DNA from: Bacteroides gallinarum DSM 18171 = JCM 13658
Lineage (GTDB): Bacteria; Bacteroidota; Bacteroidia; Bacteroidales; Bacteroidaceae
Length of the DNA: 64,000 nt
Direction of reading: 5' to 3'
Assembly (NCBI RefSeq): GCF_000374365.1
Contig: NZ_KB894120.1
Span: 1 to 64,000, forward strand
Below the pieces are notes generated by a model. The model was not told the DNA's origin, ran no database searches, and saw nothing but the letters and a program-made list of their open reading frames with translations. The stretch's first letter is position 1, and every line of letters starts with the position of its first letter. The position numbers were made by a program, and so were the translations under genes. Of the stretch, positions 34,600 through 43,967 are shown piece after piece.

Positions 34600-34607
34600 T
34601 ATTTTTG
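34600..34607 (+). promoter_or_regulatory. -7 box (TATTTTTG) for the PCMD lipoprotein
   Basis: TAnnTTTG match 48 bases before the ATG at 34655. Confidence 0.5.
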
Positions 34608-34654
34608 CAAATCGCTAAACTATATCAATTTATCAACTTTCAAAAAAGAAGTAT

Positions 34655-35815
34655 ATGAATTTTAAGAAGTGGACTACTGCCCTCATGCTTACCCTGACCG
34701 TTTCGTCTTGCATACAGGACGAGGCTCTCAACTCCGAAGCAGCTATTGATGCCTGTATAGGTACGGATGTACAATTAGCTCACATCAACAGCGACTCCAA
34801 AGAAATAAATGTATACGTGCATAAAGGAGCAGACTTATCGAAACAGCAGCTATCGTTTACTCTACCCGCCGGTGCAACCCTTAAGGCGGACGAGCATTAC
34901 GCCAATGACATCGTAGACGAAAGCAACCCGGAGAAAGTTATCTATAAGTACGATTTCGACAACGATACACACTCGCGTACCTTCACCGTAACCTCCGAGG
35001 ACGGAGAATGGCACTCTACCTATACTGTAAAGATTATACCTACCGAAATACCGGACTTCTTCCATTTCGAGGAGCTGCTTCCGGCAAGCAATACCGAGTA
35101 CGACATCCTTTATGAGTTCGAACCCGGAACCTCCACCACCGCTTCGCGCGTGCTGCAATGGTCGAGCGGCAATCCCGGTTTCAAGCTAACCAGCATGGCG
35201 GACGACCGTACCGGCTATCCCACCCAGCAGGTAACCGACGGTTACCGCGGCAACGGTATCAAGCTGACTACCTGCGACACCGGCAGCTTCGGCGCTATGG
35301 TCGATATGTACATTGCGGCAGGCAACCTGTTTATCGGTTCTTTCGATTTGGCGAACGCCCTCAAAGACCCCTTGCGGGCTACCAAATTCGGTATCCAATA
35401 CTACAAGCGCCCCGTAGCATTGAGAGGCTATTATAAATTCAAGGCAGGAGATGTCTATACCGATGCAGGTGTGGTACAGAAAGACAAAAAAGACCGTTTC
35501 GACATCTACGCCATACTGTACGAGGCAGACGACAACTCTTTTATGCTGGACGGCGGCTCCAGCCTGAATTCCAATAAGCTCGTATCTATCGCACGATTCA
35601 GCGAGGAAGATGCCAAAGAAACCGATACATGGACTGCATTCGATTTGCCTTTCAAGGCGGTAAACGGTAAAAGCATAGACGCCACTAAGCTGCAGAACGG
35701 CAAATACAAACTGAGCATCGTCCTTTCTTCCAGCGTAGACGGCGCATACTTCAAAGGTGCTGTAGGCAGCACATTGTATGTAGACGAATTAGAACTTATA
35801 AGCCAAGACAACTGA
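34655..35815 (+). CDS. PCMD-domain surface lipoprotein
   Basis: A 386-residue protein with a lipoprotein signal (TVSSCIQ, Cys19). Residues about 35-135 form an Ig-like DUF5018/cadherin-type domain (VHKGADLSKQQLSFTLPAGA then SRTFTVTSEDGEWHSTYTVKI). Residues about 140-386 match the PCMD (putative carbohydrate metabolism) domain of Bacteroidetes, also present at the C-terminus of the protein at 44365 (shared FxGSF, LYExD and ASVDGAxFxGAVGSxLYxDxL). It is seven bases upstream of an outer-membrane barrel gene, suggesting a surface pair. The ligand is unknown. Confidence 0.82.
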   Translation: MNFKKWTTALMLTLTVSSCIQDEALNSEAAIDACIGTDVQLAHINSDSKEINVYVHKGADLSKQQLSFTLPAGATLKADEHYANDIVDESNPEKVIYKYDFDNDTHSRTFTVTSEDGEWHSTYTVKIIPTEIPDFFHFEELLPASNTEYDILYEFEPGTSTTASRVLQWSSGNPGFKLTSMADDRTGYPTQQVTDGYRGNGIKLTTCDTGSFGAMVDMYIAAGNLFIGSFDLANALKDPLRATKFGIQYYKRPVALRGYYKFKAGDVYTDAGVVQKDKKDRFDIYAILYEADDNSFMLDGGSSLNSNKLVSIARFSEEDAKETDTWTAFDLPFKAVNGKSIDATKLQNGKYKLSIVLSSSVDGAYFKGAVGSTLYVDELELISQDN

Positions 35816-35822
35816 TTGTAGT

Positions 35823-36608
35823 ATGAAAAAATATCCATTTATTTGCATGATAGCCGTATTGCTGGCAATGGTTGCCAACGTACAGGCACAAGAAGAAAGA
35901 AACAAAAGCCTTATCAACTCCTACCTGCACGGTTGGGAATACGGCATAAAGGCAGGGTTCAACATCGGCGGTACATCCCCTATCCCCCTGCCCAAAGAGA
36001 TACGCAAGATAGACAGTTATGCACCGGGCATAGCCATTGCTATCGAAGGTAACGCAACCAAGTGGTTCGACAAAGAAAAGAAATGGGGACTCACGCTGGG
36101 ACTGCGCCTGGAAAATAAGCACATGACTACCGAAGCCACTGTAAAGAACTACGGTATGAGAATTATCAACACCAATGGCGGGGAGTTGGCAGGTCTTTGG
36201 ACGGGAGGCGTCAAAACCAAAGTGAAGAACTCTTACCTCACCATTCCTATCCTGGCGGACTACCGCATCAGCAAGCGTTGGATGTTGTCTGCAGGTCCTT
36301 ACTTCTCCTACCTGTTGGAAGGTAACTTCTCCGGACATGTTTACGAAGGACATCTGCGTACCCCCGACCAGACCGGCTCGAAAGTGGAGTTCACCGGCGA
36401 AAGCATTGCCACCTACGACTTCTCCGAGGATTTAAGGAAGTTCCAGTGGGGAATACAGTTCGGCGGAGAATGGAAAGCATTCAAGCACCTTACCGTACAT
36501 GCCGACCTGACGTGGGGATTGAACAACATCTTCCAAAAGGATTTCGATACGATAACATTTAATATGTATCCTATCTACCTGAATTTAGGTTTCGGATATG
36601 CTTTCTAA
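35823..36608 (+). CDS. Outer-membrane beta-barrel protein (PorT/OmpW-like fold)
   Basis: A 261-residue protein with a signal peptide (residues 1-22, ending VQAQ). It then has alternating hydrophobic/aromatic strands typical of an eight-to-ten strand barrel (WEYGIKAGFNIGG, KWGLTLGLRLENKH, SYLTIPILADYRIS, WMLSAGPYFSYLLEG, WGIQFGGEWKAF) and a terminal aromatic residue (LNLGFGYAF) recognised by the BAM machine. It is probably co-translated with the PCMD lipoprotein before it. Confidence 0.85.
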   Translation: MKKYPFICMIAVLLAMVANVQAQEERNKSLINSYLHGWEYGIKAGFNIGGTSPIPLPKEIRKIDSYAPGIAIAIEGNATKWFDKEKKWGLTLGLRLENKHMTTEATVKNYGMRIINTNGGELAGLWTGGVKTKVKNSYLTIPILADYRISKRWMLSAGPYFSYLLEGNFSGHVYEGHLRTPDQTGSKVEFTGESIATYDFSEDLRKFQWGIQFGGEWKAFKHLTVHADLTWGLNNIFQKDFDTITFNMYPIYLNLGFGYAF

Positions 36609-36819
36609 GCAATAAGAGTTTTCACTGTTTTTCTCGTCACTCGTCACTTTTTACCGTAATGCATTAAGTACAAATGGATTACGGAGTGACGACAACCGTT
36701 ATAAGAAGAAGTGTGTCGTCACGTGCCCGATGATTTCTTTTAGGCACGGAATTCTATGATATACCCCTCTTGAAGTGAAATAAAGGCATTAGACAGCTTG
36801 TAGCGTCCCGCTTAAAAAA

Positions 36820-36871
36820 GGAGGGTATCAAAACGCTGAATGATATGTCATTCAGCGTTTTGATACCCTCC
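36820..36871. terminator. 24-bp perfect hairpin in a gene-free gap
   Basis: Arms 36820-36843 and 36848-36871 are exact complements around TATG. An A run lies to the left (36814-36819). The arm ends (GGAGGGTATCAAAA) recall the GAGGTTGTGTCAAAA hairpins at 271 and 25681. The stretch 36609-36819 contains smaller dyads (36650-36690 and GTGACGACA/TGTCGTCAC) but no gene. Confidence 0.75.
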
Positions 36872-37007
36872 GTATTGGCTAAATCAGAAACAGACAGAGT
36901 AAAGCAGCATAGCATGATTAATAAAAACATCAGAAGAAGCCTTCGGCTTTCTTTCGGAACATCATGCCCAAACGGATAAAATCAAGATATACAGAGAATT
37001 ACCAATA

Positions 37008-37056
37008 AAAATGGCATATGAAATGATTATAGTTACTAATCTTCATATGCCATTTT
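37008..37056 (+). terminator. 15-bp perfect hairpin with T-rich tail
   Basis: Arms at 37008-37022 and 37042-37056 pair exactly and are followed by GTTTTTA. No coding region is seen between here and the barrel gene. Confidence 0.65.
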
Positions 37057-37147
37057 GTTTTTAAAGGTATTTACTGAATACTCCAAATCAAGTTATACCA
37101 TACCTAATTGTAAGTAAACACACGCCTCTTATACTATCTTTTAGGTA

Positions 37148-37178
37148 TTGTTTGCCCCTTTTACAACTTTTACCTTTG
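37148..37178 (+). promoter_or_regulatory. Promoter of the porin-imelysin-cytochrome operon
   Basis: TTG (37148-37150) and TACCTTTG (37171-37178) are 20 bases apart. Just upstream, ATACCTAA (37100-37107) and TTAGGTAT (37141-37148) form a spaced dyad that could be an operator; this is weak. Confidence 0.65.
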
Positions 37179-37209
37179 CCCCGATTTAAAATTATAAAAA
37201 AATAAGAAA

Positions 37210-38541
37210 ATGAAAGGAAAAGATTTTGTGTTTTCTTTGTGTCTTGCATTCTGTGCCGTAAGTGTTTCGGCGGAAAACATAACGGAGCACGATAAAGATT
37301 ACAACAACACGGAAAAGATAGAAAAAACGCCGCAAAAGAAGTCCAGGCTTACTTTAGGCGGATACGGCGAGGCTGTTTATAGCCGTAACTTCTTTAGCGA
37401 TTCATGGAATCGTTATAAGAACGAAACTAACATAAAGGCGGCACAAGGAGACAAGCACGGCCGTTTTGACCTGCCGCATGTAGTCATATTCTTAGGATAC
37501 GACTTCGGCAAAGGTTGGACAATGGGCAGTGAAATCGAGTTCGAACACGGTGGTACGGAAAGTGCAATGGAGATAGAAGACGATGAAGGCGGCGAATACG
37601 AAAGCGAGATAGAGCGCGGCGGTGAAGTGGCTCTAGAACAGTTCTGGATACAAAAATCTTTCTGTCCGGAGTTCAATGTGAAGCTGGGACATATTATTGT
37701 TCCCGTAGGTGCAACCAACCAGCACCACATGCCTACCGAGTTCTTCGGAGTTTACCGTCCGGAAGGAGAAAATACGATAATGCCCTGTACATGGCACGAA
37801 ACGGGTGTCAGCATATGGGGACAGGCAGGCGACTGGCGCTACGAGGCTTTGCTGCTGCCCGGTCTGGATTCCGACCGTTTCGGTACGAAAGACTGGATTA
37901 AAGGCGGGGCAGGAAGCCCCTACGAATTTAAAATCGCCAATTCCATAGCCGGCGCTTTTCGCGTAGACAACTTCTCCATTCCCGGCTTGCGCCTTTCCTT
38001 GAGCGGATATGTAGGCAATACATTCACCAATACATTGGCGCACCCCAATACGTCATGGGAAGATGTGAAAGGAACAGTGGTAATCGGCGCTTTCGACTTT
38101 AATTACAATGCACACAATTGGATTGTACGCGGAAACTTCGACTATGGGCATTTGTCCGATTCCGACCGTATTACCGCATTCAATAAGAAATTCCGCGACG
38201 ACGCTCCGTCACCCAAACAAAATGTGGCTTCGGATGCAATGGCCGCAGGCGTTGAAGCCGGATACGATATCTTCTCGCAGATTGATAAGATGAAGCAGAA
38301 AAAGCAGAGCTTGTATGCCTTTGCACGTTATGACTACTACGATGCAATGCACAAAACTGCCAATGGGGTGCTGAATTACGAATGGACCGGACGTCACCGC
38401 ATAGCTGCCGGTTTAAACTACTACCCGATAAAAGAAATCGTCCTTAAGGGAGAGTATTCTATCGGACTGCTGAAAAGCCCCTATAATAACGAGCCGGCAA
38501 TTTCCTTTGGAGTGGCTTATTCCGGCTTCTTTACGAGGTGA
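37210..38541 (+). CDS. Outer-membrane porin-like beta-barrel protein
   Basis: A 443-residue protein with a signal peptide (1-22, ending VSA). It continues as an outer-membrane barrel: LTLGGYGEAVYSRNF, then repeated amphipathic strands and a C-terminal aromatic strand (ISFGVAYSGFFTR). It resembles Bacteroides OprO/P-like porins that are often annotated as hypothetical. An acidic stretch (EIEDDEGGEYESEIERGGE, about residues 122-140) may be a metal-binding or extracellular loop. It opens an operon with imelysin, di-haem and CcsBA genes, which suggests iron or haem-linked uptake. Confidence 0.8.
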   Translation: MKGKDFVFSLCLAFCAVSVSAENITEHDKDYNNTEKIEKTPQKKSRLTLGGYGEAVYSRNFFSDSWNRYKNETNIKAAQGDKHGRFDLPHVVIFLGYDFGKGWTMGSEIEFEHGGTESAMEIEDDEGGEYESEIERGGEVALEQFWIQKSFCPEFNVKLGHIIVPVGATNQHHMPTEFFGVYRPEGENTIMPCTWHETGVSIWGQAGDWRYEALLLPGLDSDRFGTKDWIKGGAGSPYEFKIANSIAGAFRVDNFSIPGLRLSLSGYVGNTFTNTLAHPNTSWEDVKGTVVIGAFDFNYNAHNWIVRGNFDYGHLSDSDRITAFNKKFRDDAPSPKQNVASDAMAAGVEAGYDIFSQIDKMKQKKQSLYAFARYDYYDAMHKTANGVLNYEWTGRHRIAAGLNYYPIKEIVLKGEYSIGLLKSPYNNEPAISFGVAYSGFFTR

Positions 38542-38576
38542 CAAATTAAATAGGTTAACTATAAAACTCGATTAAA

Positions 38577-39824
38577 ATGGAAATGAAAAGATTATTCAGA
38601 TTGCCGATGTATTTGGCAATGGGAGCCTTCGTTACAATGAATCTGGTTGCTTGTGACGATGATGAAAACGGTGCCGGCGGAGAGACGGCACAAGAGCAGG
38701 CATTGAAGCTTGTTATAGAAGATTATGTGAACAATTCGGTTATTCCTACTTATAAAGGACTTGCCGATGCTGCCATAGAATTGTGCAATGCTTGTGAAGC
38801 GATGTGCGACGCAGGTGTCAGCGGACTGACAAAAGCCATGGTAGAAGATGCAGGCAATAAGTGGATTACTGCCCGCAGATATTGGGAGTTGAGCGAGGCT
38901 TGGCTGTATGGAGCTGCTGCCGATTACAACATCGACCCGCATATCGATACATGGCCTTTGGACAAGGTGGCAATGGAAGCCATGCTGGGAAATACGAAGC
39001 AGATGGAGCAGATGAAAGACAAAGAAAGTGCTGCCACCTATGTTAGTAACAGCCTCGGTCAAGGTCTGTTGGGATTCCATGCAATAGAATATATGTTGTT
39101 CGAGCCGGCTAATAAACAAACAGCTACTACATCTCCGCGCCCTGTCAGCAAATTTACTCAAAACGAACTGTATTACCTGGCCGCTGTGGCAGGCGATTTG
39201 CGCAACCAATGCGTACGTCTGGAAGTGGCTTGGTCCGATGAAGGTACTTATGGCGAGAGCTCTGAAAAATGGGGTTATTTGAGCAGTGCGGAATTGGAAC
39301 CGACTTTCTACTATGGCGAGTCTATGAAAAATGCCGGTAGTGGCGGTAGCAAGTATAAATCTTATGCAGAAGCTGTTCAAGAACTGCTCGTAGGCGCTCA
39401 GGATATTGTCGACGAAGTAGGCGGACAGAAAATCGGTAACCCTATCGGTCATGGTGAAGATAATAATCCGGACTACATCGAATCTCCGTATGCTTTGAAT
39501 TCCATTATTGACTTCGTAGATAATATCAAGAGCGTACGTACCGCTTATATGGGATATCAGACAGAGGCAAACGTAACTGAAAGCTACATCAAGCCGGTAA
39601 ATCATTCTTTGAGCGACTATATCAAGACTGTTGATGCCGACTTGGATGAAAGAGTGCAGGATGCTATCGATAACGCTATCACTAAGATTCAACAGATGAA
39701 AGAACCGTTTGCATCCACTGCCAGTGACCCTCAATATGAACAAATTAATTTGGATGCCCAAGAAGCTTGTCAAGCTTTGAATGACATTCTGGATGAAGTA
39801 ATGAATGCTGTACAGAAGAACTGA
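38577..39824 (+). CDS. Imelysin-family (M75) lipoprotein
   Basis: A 415-residue lipoprotein (lipobox LVAC, Cys26). It carries the imelysin GxHxxE motif as GFHAIE at residues 166-171 and the second part PHIDTWPLDK at 121-130. Imelysin (IPPA) proteins are iron-regulated periplasmic or surface proteins, related to EfeO, that are thought to bind iron; peptidase activity is doubtful. It lies 35 bases after the porin gene. A di-haem oxidoreductase follows. Confidence 0.92.
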   Translation: MEMKRLFRLPMYLAMGAFVTMNLVACDDDENGAGGETAQEQALKLVIEDYVNNSVIPTYKGLADAAIELCNACEAMCDAGVSGLTKAMVEDAGNKWITARRYWELSEAWLYGAAADYNIDPHIDTWPLDKVAMEAMLGNTKQMEQMKDKESAATYVSNSLGQGLLGFHAIEYMLFEPANKQTATTSPRPVSKFTQNELYYLAAVAGDLRNQCVRLEVAWSDEGTYGESSEKWGYLSSAELEPTFYYGESMKNAGSGGSKYKSYAEAVQELLVGAQDIVDEVGGQKIGNPIGHGEDNNPDYIESPYALNSIIDFVDNIKSVRTAYMGYQTEANVTESYIKPVNHSLSDYIKTVDADLDERVQDAIDNAITKIQQMKEPFASTASDPQYEQINLDAQEACQALNDILDEVMNAVQKN

Positions 39825-39850
39825 TAACAATAAGTAATCTTTATTACAAG

Positions 39851-39876
39851 AGCGGATGTATATTGTTACGTCCGCT
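39851..39876 (+). other. Hairpin between imelysin and di-haem genes
   Basis: Ten-bp arms (39851-39860 and 39867-39876) with one mismatch. It is followed by a weak T-rich stretch, so it may adjust read-through in the operon. Confidence 0.45.
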
Positions 39877-39911
39877 TCTGTCGTTATTATTACTGACTAA
39901 TATTTTATGAT

Positions 39912-41573
39912 ATGAAAAAATTCCACTATTTATTGGGAGCCTTGATTTTTGTGGGCTTTACCGCTTGTAGCGATGACGAGCCCACGTCTGCCCCCGACGG
40001 CACTCCCTCCGGGGAGTTACCGGACTGGTATTATGCGGGAGGAGAGCTGGGTACGGCATTCATCACCACTTCCGCTGCATTCGAGCAACCGACCCCTGCG
40101 GTTGAAAATGCCGGTTTGACGTTGTCCTTCAAGCGCGGTGAACAACTATTCGAGAAAAATTTTGTGTCCAATACCGACGGAGTACGTGGCGGCCTGGGTC
40201 CCACTTATCTGCGCAGTTCCTGTATGCACTGTCATCCGGGATATGGACACGGAAAGAGCCAGCCCAACGGCACTTTCCGTACCAATGAGATAGGAAACGG
40301 CTATTTGCTGGTAGTGTATAATCCTGAAACGAACGCCTATGTGAACTGGTTGGCAGGTATGCCCCAGGGACACGCCGTAGCACCTTTTGAAGCCCCGTTG
40401 GATGAGTCTCAGATAACGATTACATGGCATGATTATACGGACAACTTCGGCAACAAGTTCGAAGACGGTGAAACCTACAAGTTGAGATATCCCGAAGTAG
40501 ACCTGCCGAAAGAAGCCGTTTATGCATATAGGCAGGGTATCCTGAGCGATGCCGAAATGGGAGAGTACGATGTACGTCTGGAATCTACAATCGGTATTTA
40601 TGGTACGGGCTTGCTGGATGCCATTACCGATGAAGATTTGAAAGAACAGTATGCCAAAGAAGAGAAAGACGGCTTTATGAAGAATGGGCTGAACCCGGCT
40701 TTCTTTGCAAACGGCGACTGGACAGGCCAATATACAAGCAAGGAAGCCACCAGTGACGGCAAGAAGTATCCTTACCGTTTTACTTATGCGCTGAGCCGCG
40801 GACCGTTGCAGGATGCCGCAGGAGCCAATGCTTTTTGGAACATCACCAACGTAACACGCAGCGACCGCAAGTACCACTATAAGGATGCAGGCGGTTTTTA
40901 TGCCAAAGCAGCGGCTGCCGACCCGAATGTGCAGAGTGCCTTCCCTGCCTACATCGCCCAGGTAGACCCCGACAAGAAACATCCGGAATGGTTTACGGGA
41001 GATGTAGAGCAGAATATACTGAACTACATGAACTCTACGAACCTGGATGCGGAAGCTACAGACCAGAATTACATCGATTTAATGGTATGGCACCGGGGAC
41101 TGGCAGTTCCAGCCGTCCGCAACATCGAAGACGAAGATGTGAAGCGGGGCAAGGAACTCTTCGAGGAGATAGGTTGCGCCTATTGCCACCGTCCGTCCTG
41201 GACTACGGGCAGCGACGAAATCAGAGACCCGGCACAGTTCTTCAACGGAAGCCAAGGGAGAGAGCTGCCGCGCTATCCCAACCAGACAATCTGGCCTTAT
41301 ACGGATATGGTACAGCATAAGTTACTGATGATAAACGATATCCGTACCGGCTGGTGCCGCACCACTCCGCTATGGGGACGCGGACTGCACCAACGTTGTA
41401 CGGGTTCCGAATACATCGACCGCCTGCACGACTGCCGTGCGCGCACTACGCTGGAAGCTATCATGTGGCATGGTACAAACGAGCAGAGCGATGCTTACGA
41501 AACGGTAGTCGAGTTCCGCAAACTGTCCAAGACCGACCGGGATGCGGTAATCAAGTTCCTGGACTCTATCTAA
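39912..41573 (+). CDS. Di-haem oxidoreductase (DHOR, c-type cytochrome) lipoprotein
   Basis: A 553-residue lipoprotein (lipobox TAC, Cys19) with two c-type haem sites, C104-x-x-C107-H108 (CMHCH) and C422-x-x-C425-H426 (CAYCH). The C-terminal HDCRARTTLEAIMWHG is the signature of the di-haem oxidoreductase/MauG-CcpA family. Family knowledge: these proteins occur next to imelysin genes and may oxidise or reduce iron or thiols. Covalent haem attachment needs a Ccs system, and a CcsBA protein is encoded 110 bases downstream. Confidence 0.92.
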   Translation: MKKFHYLLGALIFVGFTACSDDEPTSAPDGTPSGELPDWYYAGGELGTAFITTSAAFEQPTPAVENAGLTLSFKRGEQLFEKNFVSNTDGVRGGLGPTYLRSSCMHCHPGYGHGKSQPNGTFRTNEIGNGYLLVVYNPETNAYVNWLAGMPQGHAVAPFEAPLDESQITITWHDYTDNFGNKFEDGETYKLRYPEVDLPKEAVYAYRQGILSDAEMGEYDVRLESTIGIYGTGLLDAITDEDLKEQYAKEEKDGFMKNGLNPAFFANGDWTGQYTSKEATSDGKKYPYRFTYALSRGPLQDAAGANAFWNITNVTRSDRKYHYKDAGGFYAKAAAADPNVQSAFPAYIAQVDPDKKHPEWFTGDVEQNILNYMNSTNLDAEATDQNYIDLMVWHRGLAVPAVRNIEDEDVKRGKELFEEIGCAYCHRPSWTTGSDEIRDPAQFFNGSQGRELPRYPNQTIWPYTDMVQHKLLMINDIRTGWCRTTPLWGRGLHQRCTGSEYIDRLHDCRARTTLEAIMWHGTNEQSDAYETVVEFRKLSKTDRDAVIKFLDSI

Positions 41574-41609
41574 AGGAGGCCGTTCGTAAAGCTTCTTTGG
41601 AATAGTTGA

Positions 41610-41655
41610 GTCATCTCGAATATGACGAAGGTTTCTTCATTATATTCGGGATGAC
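41610..41655 (+). other. 21-bp hairpin between the DHOR and CcsBA genes
   Basis: Arms 41610-41630 and 41635-41655 pair at 18 of 21 positions around GTTT. There is no T run. It may stabilise or separate the transcript upstream of ccsBA. Confidence 0.55.
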
Positions 41656-41682
41656 ATTTATGTATATTAACATAGTAATCTG

Positions 41683-43923
41683 ATGAAACTACTGAAATCC
41701 CTTTCTTTTGGTTTAACGGGCGTGCTTGTCCTTTTCATGGTTGCGGCAACCTTATTGGAGAAACAGTACGGAACACCTTGGGTTGTCCGGTATATGTACG
41801 GTTCGCCTTTCTTCATAGCTTGCTGGGGAGGGCTTGCCCTATCTGCTGCGGCTTATCTCTACTGCCGCAAAACATACAGGCAACCTTTCACGTTTCTCCT
41901 GCATCTTTCCTTCCTTGTTATCCTGGCAGGTGCGCTGATTACCCATATTTTCGGGCAACAAGGAAGCGTACATCTGCGCCAGGATGCAGACGAGCCCGTT
42001 CGGGAGTTCACGGTGCAGGGAAAGACACAGCAGTTCCCTTTCGGACTTTCCTTGGAAAAGTTCTCTCTGGAATATTATCCGGGCACTTCCGCCCCTATGG
42101 ACTTTGTCAGCGATATCATCGTGAAAGACGGAGCGGAAACATACGGGGGAAGAGTATCCATGAACCATATATACCGTTACCGCAACTACCGTTTCTACCA
42201 GTCCAAATACGATTCCGACGGCAAAGGGACTACCTTGTCCGTAGCTTACGACCCTTGGGGGATAGCAGTCACTTATACCGGGTACGGATTGCTGCTGCTG
42301 TCTATGTGCCTGTTCTTTTTCGGTAAACACAGCCAGTTCCGCCAGTTGCTACGCTATCCGCTGCTGCGTTCGGCGGCTGTTTGTACGATACTGCTCCTCT
42401 CCTCATCGGGCTGCATGCAGGCAAAGGCTACTCCGCGCGCCTTACCGCGTGAAACGGCGGCAAAGTTCGGCGAACTCTACATTTACTATAACGACCGGAT
42501 ATGCCCTTTGCAGACACTGGCAAAGGATTTCACCGTCAAGCTGTACGGAGCTTCCTCCTATAAGGGGCTGACTGCCGAACAAGTGCTGACCGGCTGGTTT
42601 TTCTATTACGACAGTTGGAAAGAAGAGCCGTGCGTGCTGGTCAAGAGCAAAGAAGTGCAACGCCTCTTGGGTATCGGCGGCAAATATGCCCGTCTGGTAG
42701 ACTTCGCCGATATCAATGGCTACAAGCTGGATGAAGAAGTGCAGAACAAAATAGAGATGAAAGACATGCACGGCTTCGAAGAAGCGAATGAAAAATTCAG
42801 TCTCATCAGTATGGTGGCAGCCGGAAGCATCTGGAAAATATACCCCTACATTTCGGCAGGCGACAGCATTCACACTACACCCGGCGGACAGATTGTATGG
42901 TACTCCCTTACAGACCGCCTGCCGCATGAAATGCCCGAGGATTTATGGATATTCATACGCAACAGCATGAACTACGTTGCCGAGCAGGTTGCACGGGGAG
43001 ACTTCCGGGAAGTAGGCTTGCTGCTCGACAAGATACGTAAGTACCAGGTGCGCGAGGCGGGAGATTTCCTGCCCTCCGGCTTCAGGTTCAAGGCAGAGAA
43101 ATGTTACAACCGGCTCAACAACAGCCGTCCGCCGGCAATCGTTTCCATATTGCTGGGCATAGCGGCTTTTGTATTTTATTGCCGGTGCATGATTGCCGGG
43201 AAGCGTGCTTCCGGCAGGGTACATACGCTGTTCCTGTCCTTGCTGGGCGCGTTGTCTGTTTATCTCTGCTTCATGGTTACGTTGCGGGGGATAGTCAGCG
43301 GCCATGTACCTATGTCCAACGGACACGAAACGATGCAACTACTGGCGGCATGCTCGGCACTGCTGGCTCTCTTCTTTTACCGCAGAATATCCGTTGCCGT
43401 AAGTTTCGGTTTCCTATTTTCCGGACTTGCCCTGCTGGTGTCCATGTTGGGAGAATCCAATCCCCAAGTCACGCAGTTAATGCCGGTATTGTCTTCCCCC
43501 TTGCTCAGCTTCCATGTGGTGGTCATTATGATTGCTTATTCGCTGCTGGCATTCGTAATGTTCAACGGACTTACTGCGGTGCTTCTTTATTACTTCCGTA
43601 AAGACTGCGCGCTCGAGGCGGAACGTCTGCATATCATCAGCCGCATCATACTCTATCCGGCAGTGTTCCTGCTTGCGGCAGGCATCTTTATCGGTGCGGT
43701 ATGGGCCAATGTGTCATGGGGGCGTTATTGGGGCTGGGACCCTAAAGAGGTATGGGCACTCATCACGATGATAGTCTATGCTTTTGCGTTACATCCGTCT
43801 TCTTTGCCATGCTTCCGCCGCCCTATGTTTTTCCACATATTCTCCATTATAGCCTTTTTCAGCGTGCTGATAACTTATTTCGGTGTAAACTTCCTACTGG
43901 GAGGAATGCATAGCTATGCATAG
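41683..43923 (+). CDS. CcsBA-type (ResB-ResC fusion) cytochrome c biogenesis protein
   Basis: A 746-residue polytopic membrane protein. The N-terminal part (about 1-230) has ResB-like helices and a periplasmic domain (about 70-210). A middle periplasmic region follows (about 250-490). The C-terminal part (about 500-746) is a CcsA-type haem-handling domain with the WWD motif W679-G-R-Y-W-G-W-D-P-K-E. CcsBA carries haem out and attaches it to CxxCH proteins. It follows the di-haem oxidoreductase and most likely matures it. The end abuts a 22-bp-period repeat array. Confidence 0.9.
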   Translation: MKLLKSLSFGLTGVLVLFMVAATLLEKQYGTPWVVRYMYGSPFFIACWGGLALSAAAYLYCRKTYRQPFTFLLHLSFLVILAGALITHIFGQQGSVHLRQDADEPVREFTVQGKTQQFPFGLSLEKFSLEYYPGTSAPMDFVSDIIVKDGAETYGGRVSMNHIYRYRNYRFYQSKYDSDGKGTTLSVAYDPWGIAVTYTGYGLLLLSMCLFFFGKHSQFRQLLRYPLLRSAAVCTILLLSSSGCMQAKATPRALPRETAAKFGELYIYYNDRICPLQTLAKDFTVKLYGASSYKGLTAEQVLTGWFFYYDSWKEEPCVLVKSKEVQRLLGIGGKYARLVDFADINGYKLDEEVQNKIEMKDMHGFEEANEKFSLISMVAAGSIWKIYPYISAGDSIHTTPGGQIVWYSLTDRLPHEMPEDLWIFIRNSMNYVAEQVARGDFREVGLLLDKIRKYQVREAGDFLPSGFRFKAEKCYNRLNNSRPPAIVSILLGIAAFVFYCRCMIAGKRASGRVHTLFLSLLGALSVYLCFMVTLRGIVSGHVPMSNGHETMQLLAACSALLALFFYRRISVAVSFGFLFSGLALLVSMLGESNPQVTQLMPVLSSPLLSFHVVVIMIAYSLLAFVMFNGLTAVLLYYFRKDCALEAERLHIISRIILYPAVFLLAAGIFIGAVWANVSWGRYWGWDPKEVWALITMIVYAFALHPSSLPCFRRPMFFHIFSIIAFFSVLITYFGVNFLLGGMHSYA

Positions 43924-43967
43924 GACAAAATACGTTCTGCTACGTTACTTTTGTACTTAAAGAGCAG

